A stretch of 53,237 nucleotides of DNA from an uncultured Sandaracinus sp. (GTDB lineage: Bacteria > Myxococcota_A > Polyangia > Polyangiales > Sandaracinaceae). Within the stretch, counting starts at the first letter, position 1, and each line of letters begins with the position of its first letter. Position numbers and translations under genes: made by a program. The stretch spans positions 1 to 53,237 of the forward strand of contig CAIKNO010000134.1 in NCBI GenBank assembly GCA_903828805.1, in the 5' to 3' direction. The notes beneath the pieces are model-generated. The model made no database searches. It saw only the letters and a list, made by a program, of their open reading frames with translations, and had not been told where the DNA came from. This document shows positions 47,325-53,237 of this stretch, in pieces.

Positions 47325-48872
47325 TCACGGGCGGTCCACCGACTCCGCCATCGCGGCCGCGCGCTGGGCCGCCGCCACCGCAACGTCCGCCTCGGCATCG
47401 ATGACCGACGCGTCGGCCTGCGCCGCCGCGGTCTCCCGCAGATTGACGAAGAGCAGCGTGCTCGCGCCCGCGTCGAAGCGGCTCCGCTCGGCCGCAGCCA
47501 CCGCCGCGGCGACCTGCGCGCTCTCACGCGCGGCAGCGAGGGCCTCGCGGGCCGCCGCCACCGCCGAGCAGGCGTCCCGTACCTCGAGCGTGATCTGGTC
47601 CCGCGCGAGTTCGATCTCGGCGTCCAGCGCGTCGAGCTCCGCGCGCGCGGCGCGGAGCCGGCCCGTTCCCTCGCGGAACAACAGCGGCACGCTCAGCGAC
47701 ACCAGCGCCTCTCCCGTCGGCGGTGACAGCTGGGAACGCAGCGACCCGTCGTCGGTGGAACCGAGGTCGATCGAACCGTTCACGCTCACGTCGAGGCGCG
47801 GAAGCACCTGGTTCTCCGCCAGCTCGAGCACGACCCGCGCGGCCTCCCGCAGCGCGCCGAGCCGCACGATCTCGGGGCGCCGCGAGAGCGCGACCTCGAT
47901 GGCCTCCGACTCGTCCATCGGAACGACCGCGGAGGACGAGAGCGCCTCGGGGAGTCGGCGGAGATCGGGCACCCGGGGTGCGCCCGCCTCATCACGGAAG
48001 TAGAGCGAGAGGGCGATCGCCGTCCGCTCGACGCTCCGCCGCGCCGCGACCCGCGCTTGCCGACGCTCCAGCACCGCACGCTGATTCTCAAGATGCTCGA
48101 TGGCCGCGACGGCCCCCGCGGCCACCCGCGCCGCGATCTGCGCGTCCCTCGCCTCGGCGAGGTGCAGGAGCGCCTCGACCACCGCGAGCTTGAGCCCCGA
48201 CGCGACCCACCGTGCGTACGCCTCGCTGGCCGCCAGCCTCACCCTCCATCGACGGGCAGCACGCTCGTGCTCTGCCGCCTCGACCGCCCGTTCGGCGCGG
48301 GCGATGCCTGCACGACGCGCATCGATGGCGCCGTCGCGCAGGATGGGCACCGTGACACCGGCCCGGAGCTCGCCACCATCGAGCGTCTCGTCATACCGGT
48401 AGTAGTCGGGAAAATCCGAGGCCTCGAGCGAACGTCCGAGGCGCCATCCCGCGAAGAAGGACGCGCCCCACAGAGGCGTCGGCAGGCTCACGGTCGCATC
48501 GGTGCGCGCGTACCTGTAGTACCCCGCACTCCCGAAGCCCCGCGCGGTCAGGACGGGGTCGAAGCCACCCTCCGCCGCGAGCCTCCCCCCTTCCGCGGCG
48601 CGCACCCTTCCTTCGAGCGCTTGGAGGGACGGGTGATGACGCTCGACCGAGGCCAGCACCTCCTCGAGTGCCAGCGGGCCCGCGTCGTCGCCATCGCCCA
48701 CCGTGACCTGCTCGGCGTCGACCGTCCCCGCAGAGGCCAGCCCCGGCGCCACCCCCGGTGCGTCCGCCGCACGCGCCTCCGGCTGAGCCAGCACCCGGGA
48801 CACGCCCGGGACCGCGAGTGTCGCCGCGAAGAGAGCCCAAGGGAGGGGCCATGCGGGCGAACGGAACTTCAC
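47325..48872 (-). CDS. TolC-family outer-membrane channel
   Basis: 515 residues. Starts at a GTG at 48872 whose GTGA overlaps the HlyD stop, so it is translationally coupled. Residues 1-29 are a signal peptide (PWALFAATLAVPGVSRVLAQ). The mature protein has the TolC plan: LALEEVLASVERHHPSLQAL at the N-terminus, long Ala/Arg/Glu coiled-coil helices (AIARAERAVEAAEHERAARR, ARAELDALDAEIELARDQIT) and intervening strands (SAGYYRYARTDATVSLPTP). It would form the outer-membrane exit duct for the ABC/HlyD pair. Confidence 0.93.
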   Translation of the reverse strand: MKFRSPAWPLPWALFAATLAVPGVSRVLAQPEARAADAPGVAPGLASAGTVDAEQVTVGDGDDAGPLALEEVLASVERHHPSLQALEGRVRAAEGGRLAAEGGFDPVLTARGFGSAGYYRYARTDATVSLPTPLWGASFFAGWRLGRSLEASDFPDYYRYDETLDGGELRAGVTVPILRDGAIDARRAGIARAERAVEAAEHERAARRWRVRLAASEAYARWVASGLKLAVVEALLHLAEARDAQIAARVAAGAVAAIEHLENQRAVLERRQARVAARRSVERTAIALSLYFRDEAGAPRVPDLRRLPEALSSSAVVPMDESEAIEVALSRRPEIVRLGALREAARVVLELAENQVLPRLDVSVNGSIDLGSTDDGSLRSQLSPPTGEALVSLSVPLLFREGTGRLRAARAELDALDAEIELARDQITLEVRDACSAVAAAREALAAARESAQVAAAVAAAERSRFDAGASTLLFVNLRETAAAQADASVIDAEADVAVAAAQRAAAMAESVDRP

Positions 48873-50305
48873 GATCCACCCGCCCCGTACGCGTCGGAAC
48901 CGTCCCCCGCCTCTCCGCCTCCCCCGTACGCTCCTCCGCCGTATCCGCCGCCGCCGTAGGAGCCGCCGCCCGACCCAGACCCGGGCCGTCGCGGCGACGT
49001 GGACGGCAACGGACTCACGGTGGGAGGGAATCCGTTGAGCTGTCGCCAGAGCTCGAAGCCGAGGCGCACCTCGTTGAGGAGCACCCACGCGTTGACCCTC
49101 ACGCCCTGCCGCAGATAGCGGGTCCCGGGCCATGGGTCCTGCCCCGCATCGGGCGTCACCACGATGCGGAAGTTGCCGCGGCCGTCGTCCGTCGCGTCGA
49201 CGAGCGCGACCTCCCCGCCGAACGTGCCCACCGCCACCGAGGGCCACCCCGTGAACTGCACGGCCGGCCAGCCCTCGAACTGCAGCCGAACCCGCCGACC
49301 TTCCGACACCAGGGAGGCGTCGTTTCCATCGATCCACACCTCCACCGCGCGGTCCTCGGTGTCGGGGACGAGGGACACCAGCGGATCGCCCGCCCGCACC
49401 TGCTCGCCGCCCTGGTTGGCGAGGAGCCGGAAGACCGTGCCCGCCCTCGGGGCGAGCACCCGCTGCGTCGACTGCCGCGCCATGCGCGTGTCGAGCCTCA
49501 AGACCGCAGCACGCGCTCCGTCGCGGTCGGTCTCCGCCGACGCCCGCGCAGCCATCGCGCTCTCGACCTCCGCGTCCCGCGCGGCGCGTGCTTGCTGCAC
49601 CGACGCGCGCGCCGATTCGAGCTCTCCGCGGGCGGCCTCGCGCGCGGACCGCGCACCATCGACGGCGGCTCGATTCCTCGCATCGGCCAGGGCCGCCAGT
49701 TCCACGTCACGCTGGGAGAGCAGACCTTGTTCCACGAGCACCCGGCTCCGGACGAGGTTCACCCGCTGCGTCTCGAGCTCGGCCTCTGCGGCGGCCACCG
49801 CCTGCTCCGCGACCCCGAGTCGATCGCCCGCCACCCGCACGCGCGCCTCGGCCGCGACGATCGCGCTCTCCTGCGCGCGCCGGACGGACTCGAGGCGGGC
49901 CGCGAGGACCTCGACCCTCGCCTCGTAGCTCGCCACGCGATCGACCGTCAGTTCGCGCTCGCGATCGAGCCGCTCGGTCAGCTCGCCGTCGTTGTCGGTG
50001 ATGTCCAGCAGGACCTCCCCTTCTGCGACCCGCGCCCCCTCTCGAACGAACCAGTGCGTGACCCGTCCGTCGATCGGCGCCTCGACCGTCTGCTGTCGTT
50101 CGAGCGGCGCATACGCGACCACACGGCCCGCGCCTCGAACGCTCTGCTGCCAGGGAGCCACGAGGGCCAGCGCTCCCAGCACGGCGGCGACGCCGCTGAG
50201 GACCGTGGCCACGCGTCGGGCGACGGAGGGCGGTGGCACCAGGCGCTGCACCGGCAACGCCGTTCCTCGATCTCCACTCCGAAGCGGTGCGGGACGGGCG
50301 CTCAT
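48869..50305 (-). CDS. HlyD-type periplasmic adaptor with Gly/Tyr-rich tail
   Basis: 478 residues. One transmembrane helix at about 32-52, then a lipoyl/barrel-sandwich half (QTVEAPIDGRVTHWFVREGA), a long alpha-hairpin of coiled coil (about 110-285), the second lipoyl half (RVLAPRAGTVFRLLANQGG) and a beta-barrel domain (RAVEVWIDGNDASLVSEGRR). It ends with VNAWVLLNEVRLGFELWRQL and an odd 45-residue tail of Ser/Gly/Tyr repeats (GGGSYGGGGYGGGAYGGGG). Start ATGA overlaps the ABC stop by four bases. It links the inner-membrane ABC protein to the TolC-like channel. Confidence 0.94.
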   Translation of the reverse strand: MSARPAPLRSGDRGTALPVQRLVPPPSVARRVATVLSGVAAVLGALALVAPWQQSVRGAGRVVAYAPLERQQTVEAPIDGRVTHWFVREGARVAEGEVLLDITDNDGELTERLDRERELTVDRVASYEARVEVLAARLESVRRAQESAIVAAEARVRVAGDRLGVAEQAVAAAEAELETQRVNLVRSRVLVEQGLLSQRDVELAALADARNRAAVDGARSAREAARGELESARASVQQARAARDAEVESAMAARASAETDRDGARAAVLRLDTRMARQSTQRVLAPRAGTVFRLLANQGGEQVRAGDPLVSLVPDTEDRAVEVWIDGNDASLVSEGRRVRLQFEGWPAVQFTGWPSVAVGTFGGEVALVDATDDGRGNFRIVVTPDAGQDPWPGTRYLRQGVRVNAWVLLNEVRLGFELWRQLNGFPPTVSPLPSTSPRRPGSGSGGGSYGGGGYGGGAYGGGGEAGDGSDAYGAGGS

Positions 50306-52518
50306 GTCCGACCCCTCCCTCGCGGAGCAGACCCATCGGTCGGCGCGGAGAGCGCCTCGACCCGGACCCGACCCTCCTGGAGCGTGAGCCTCGTGTCCGC
50401 CCGCGCCGCCAGCGCCTCGTCATCGCTCACCACCAGCAGAGTCCACGGCTGCGTCGATGCGAAGAGGGCGTCGAGGAGCGCCTCTCGGCCTCGAGGCTCG
50501 AGGCCTTCGAGGGCGTCGTCCACGACGAGCATCGAGGGCTCGGAGACGATCGCCCGCGCGATGCCGAGGCGCACGCAGTCGCCGCGGGACAACGGCGCGC
50601 CCGAGGGCCGCAAGTGGGTCTGGAGCCCATCGGGAAGCGCATCGATCGTGGCCGCCAGCCCCACGGTCTCGAGTGCCCTTCGCACCCGCCGTGTGTCGAT
50701 CTCTGCCCGACCCATGCGAATGTTCTCGAGGACCGACTCCGACACCACCGCGGCGCCGCGCACGAGCGCGATCCGCGCGCGGAGCTCCTCGAGGCAAGCA
50801 TCCCGCACGTCCAGACCGTCGATGCGGACGTGACCGCCGCTCGGCTCCCGAAGCGCCGCCGCCATCTCGACCAGCAAGCTCTTGCCCGCGCCGTCGCCCC
50901 CGCGAAGGACGGCCCGGGAACCCTCGGCGAGTGAGAACGTCGCCCCGTCGAGGAGTGCCGGCCCCGCGCCGTGGCCGCCGCGAAGCGAGGCGACCTCGAG
51001 CGAAGATCCGCGCCGGGGTCGTGCCGCCGCTGGCGCGGCCCCATCGGCGCGCTCGGGGGACAGATCGAGCAGGTGGCCGACCTTGTCGAGGGCGGCGAGC
51101 AGGTCGTACCCGCTCTCGAGGTGCTTGCCCACCTTGGCGAGCGACGCGACCACCGCCGTGACGATCAGTTCCGCGGCGACCAGCTGGCCCAACGTGAGCT
51201 GCCTTCCGATGACCAACCAGCCCCCGATGCCGAGGACGGCCGCGCTCGCGATGGCCTGCACCGTGAGCACGAGCGCGAGCTGTCGAAGCACCACCCGGAA
51301 GTGGGCCTGCCGTGCGTCGAGCCACCCCCGGAGCAGCACATCGGCCCGCGACACCGCGCAAGGCGCCGCGCCGCCGAGCTTGAACGTGAGGTCGTGTCGG
51401 GCGACATCCTCGAGCCACGCCGCGATCTCATACTTCCTGACGGACTCGTCGATCGCGGTCGAGGGGCCGCGACGTCCGAGCACGGCGACGGCCAGCAGCG
51501 CGGCCACCAGGAGCACGTCGAACGCGAGCAGAAGCGGGTGATAGAACGCCAGGACGAGCATGCCGACGAGCACGGTCAGCGCCACCTCGAGGCCATCGAG
51601 GAGGAGGCTCGACGCCGCCTTCTGGATGGTCACGAGGTCGAAGAATCGATTCACGAGCTCCGGGCCATCCTCCTCGTCGAACGCCTCGCGGCGCACCCGC
51701 GGCAGCCGATGGGCGAGGTCCGCGACGACCCGCACGAACAACCGTCGCTGGAGCACCTCGACCACCCAGAACTGAAGCCCCCGGAGGGTGGCCGAGAACC
51801 CGAGCGCGAGCAGCAACAGCAACGAGAGGACGACGAGGGGCTGCGTCAGCGTCCCGAACGCGACGGTGTTGACGAGCGCCTGGACCGCGATCGGCGTCGT
51901 GAGCGTCAAGGCGCCCACGAACGCGGCGTACACGAGCACCGTCCACACGTCGTGCCGGTCGAGATGAACCCACGCAAACAGCCGGACCCAGGGACTTGGA
52001 GACGGCCCGTGGGCGCCTTCGTGCGGCGCCCCCTCGTGCCGGGGCGCCCCGGTGTCCACCGTGACCGCGAAGACGTCGCCATCGTCAACGAGACCGCACA
52101 GGGCCCGCCACTCACCCACCGCCATCCAGCGATCCGGAGCCGGCCCCGGCCCCTCCACCCGCACTTCGTCCCCTCGGTGGTCGGAGACGATCAGCAGCAC
52201 GCCCTCCGTTCGGTGGACCGCGGCGAGAACGACCGGCTGGCTCGCGCCGACGGCCTGCAGCAGTTCGGACTGCGGCACCCGAACCGGAGTCCCCCGGAGG
52301 CCGAGCGCCCGGCATGCCCGGACCAGCGACGCGGCCCAGCCCGGACTGGGCTCGGGCGCACGCGCCTCGGCACCCGGCGGCTCTTCGGAGGCGGCCACGG
52401 CGTCGCGCACCGCGTCGGGCCGCGCGGGCAGGTCGGTGAGGGCGAGCAGACGCCCGAGCACGAGCGCCATCTCCTGCGAGGAGGGCTTCGAGGAATCAGG
52501 GTCGTTGGGGGACGGCAT
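50302..52518 (-). CDS. ABC transporter with C39-like N-domain and catalytically degenerate ATPase
   Basis: 738 residues. Residues 15-150 resemble the C39-type peptidase-like domain of type I exporters without a catalytic Cys-His pair (a C39-like docking domain). Residues about 190-465 form the six-helix membrane domain. The ATPase domain (505-738) has a good Walker A, GGDGAGKS (540-547), but is unusual elsewhere: the Q-loop region reads ALVRGAAVVSES without Gln, the signature is LSRGD (643-647) instead of LSGGQ, Walker B ends LVVDD with Asp in place of the catalytic Glu, and the switch His is Ser/Asp (VVSDDE). It heads a three- or four-gene operon with four-base overlaps. The substrate is unknown; a LysR regulator diverges. 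Confidence 0.92.
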   Translation of the reverse strand: MPSPNDPDSSKPSSQEMALVLGRLLALTDLPARPDAVRDAVAASEEPPGAEARAPEPSPGWAASLVRACRALGLRGTPVRVPQSELLQAVGASQPVVLAAVHRTEGVLLIVSDHRGDEVRVEGPGPAPDRWMAVGEWRALCGLVDDGDVFAVTVDTGAPRHEGAPHEGAHGPSPSPWVRLFAWVHLDRHDVWTVLVYAAFVGALTLTTPIAVQALVNTVAFGTLTQPLVVLSLLLLLALGFSATLRGLQFWVVEVLQRRLFVRVVADLAHRLPRVRREAFDEEDGPELVNRFFDLVTIQKAASSLLLDGLEVALTVLVGMLVLAFYHPLLLAFDVLLVAALLAVAVLGRRGPSTAIDESVRKYEIAAWLEDVARHDLTFKLGGAAPCAVSRADVLLRGWLDARQAHFRVVLRQLALVLTVQAIASAAVLGIGGWLVIGRQLTLGQLVAAELIVTAVVASLAKVGKHLESGYDLLAALDKVGHLLDLSPERADGAAPAAARPRRGSSLEVASLRGGHGAGPALLDGATFSLAEGSRAVLRGGDGAGKSLLVEMAAALREPSGGHVRIDGLDVRDACLEELRARIALVRGAAVVSESVLENIRMGRAEIDTRRVRRALETVGLAATIDALPDGLQTHLRPSGAPLSRGDCVRLGIARAIVSEPSMLVVDDALEGLEPRGREALLDALFASTQPWTLLVVSDDEALAARADTRLTLQEGRVRVEALSAPTDGSAPRGRGRT

Positions 52519-52552
52519 CGTGGACCGTGGTCATAGGAACGGAACGCCGCGC

Positions 52553-52597
52553 TGACGATGAGAAAATCCAGGGCACATCCATCGTCAAAACCGATGG
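52553..52597. promoter_or_regulatory. Candidate LysR-type operator between ABC and NhaR-like genes
   Basis: Three GATG half-sites are arranged as dyads: TGACGATG (52553-52560) pairs with CATCGTCA (52580-52587), and CCATCG-TCAAAAC-CGATGG (52579-52597) overlaps it. This 105-bp divergent region is otherwise AT-richer than its surroundings. Minus-strand TATGAC (52535-52530) may be the -10 of the ABC operon. Interrupted dyads of this kind are typical LysR-family binding sites; the assignment is inferred. Confidence 0.55.
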
Positions 52598-52623
52598 TTC
52601 GTGACATCACTGCGCCCACACCA

Positions 52624-53237
52624 ATGAATGAACGACCCCCGCTCGAGTGGTTGAACTACCATCACCTCCACTATTTCTGGGTCGTTGCGCGCGAGGGCAC
52701 GATCACCCGGGCGGGCGCCCTCCTCCGGCTCGCGCAGCCGACGATCAGCGGACAGCTCCACGCCCTCGAAGTGTCCCTCGGCGAGAAGCTCTTCGAGCGC
52801 AGGGGGCGAACGCTCCAGCTCACCGAGGTCGGTCACGTGGTCTACCGCTACGCCGAGGAGATCTTCGGCCTCGGGCGCGAGCTGCAGGACACGCTGAAAG
52901 GGCGCCCGACCGGACGGCCGATGCGCGTGGCCATCGGCATCGCCGACTCGGTGCCGAAGCTGATCGCGTACCGGCTCCTCGAGCCCGCGCTCCGACTCAC
53001 GCCCCCGGTGCAGCTCGCATGCACGGAGGACAAGACCGAGCGGCTGCTCGCGGAGCTCTCGGTTCGAGGCCTGGACCTCGTGCTGACCGACACGCCGATC
53101 GGAGCGGGCGGCGGCGTCCGGGCGTTCAACCATGCGCTCGGGGACAGCGGCGTCTCGTTCTTCGGCACCGCCGGACTGCGTCGGCGTCATCCCGGTCGGT
53201 TTCCGGCGTGTCTCGACGGAGCGCCCTTGCTGGTGCC
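52624..53237 (+). CDS. nhaR: Partial LysR-family regulator, NhaR-like (3' end outside window)
   Basis: 204 codons are visible before the right edge. It starts at the ATG at 52624 with NYHHLHYFWVVAREGTITRA, the N-terminus typical of NhaR rather than generic LysR proteins; the winged helix-turn-helix spans about 12-68 (RLAQPTISGQLHALE). The effector domain begins near 95 and shows DLVLTDTPIG, GDSGVSFFGT and RFPACLDGAPLL, matching the NhaR layout. NhaR activates Na+/H+ antiporter and stress genes in enterobacteria. Here the obvious target is the divergent export operon, across 105 bp with a dyad-rich operator candidate. No nhaA gene is in the window. Confidence 0.88.
   Translation, partial: MNERPPLEWLNYHHLHYFWVVAREGTITRAGALLRLAQPTISGQLHALEVSLGEKLFERRGRTLQLTEVGHVVYRYAEEIFGLGRELQDTLKGRPTGRPMRVAIGIADSVPKLIAYRLLEPALRLTPPVQLACTEDKTERLLAELSVRGLDLVLTDTPIGAGGGVRAFNHALGDSGVSFFGTAGLRRRHPGRFPACLDGAPLLV

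Overview
The window is very GC-rich DNA that is almost entirely protein-coding. It has short intergenic gaps, many secreted lipoproteins, an eukaryote-like Ser/Thr kinase, an FHA/PP2C pair, large TPR proteins, an orthocaspase, thrombospondin-type-3 and lamin-tail domains, and a RpoH-type sigma factor. Together these point to a chromosome segment of a myxobacterium (Myxococcota, probably Polyangiales; a Sandaracinus-like organism would fit). This is inferred from gene content, not from a marker gene. I see no insertion sequence, integrase, CRISPR array or phage module. Two tRNA genes are present (Thr-CGT and Leu-TAA).

Layout. 1-3.7 kb: minus-strand run of secreted lipoproteins, including an orthocaspase with two PPC-like domains. 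3.8-9.3 kb: a TPR/Ser-Thr kinase pair, then a phosphohexomutase and a secreted TPR-like protein on the plus strand. 9.4-14.5 kb: an unknown protein, a PP2C phosphatase overlapping a zinc-ribbon/FHA protein, a barrel-like exported protein and a small acidic protein behind a strong promoter. 14.6-21 kb: threonine aldolase, tRNA-Thr, a RpoH-like sigma factor, an MBL hydrolase and thymidine kinase. 21-25.4 kb: N-formylglutamate amidohydrolase-like protein, PIN protein, L,D-transpeptidase and LMW phosphatase. 25.4-29 kb: two divergent histidine kinases. 29-36.6 kb: tRNA-Leu, a 1217-residue amidohydrolase/TSP3/lamin-tail lipoprotein, a BtuF-like protein, a cold-shock protein, a DnaQ-like exonuclease with a possible WYL tail, and PdxH. 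36.7-46.4 kb: a 1683-residue TPR protein, an unknown, a nitroreductase, an unusual DHH protein, adenosine deaminase and TcdA. 46.4-53.2 kb: a type-I-secretion-like operon (ABC, HlyD, TolC, TPR) divergent from a truncated NhaR-like LysR regulator.

How genes work together. Three signalling themes recur: Ser/Thr phosphorylation (kinase, FHA reader, PP2C eraser), two-component histidine kinases with degenerate accessory modules, and protein-protein scaffolding by TPRs. The last 7 kb is the most coherent candidate system. It is a tightly overlapping export operon whose ABC ATPase lacks several catalytic residues, facing a LysR regulator across a short region with a dyad-rich putative operator. Several genes also have a TAGGCT/TAGCGT-type -10 element so close to the start codon that leaderless transcripts are likely.
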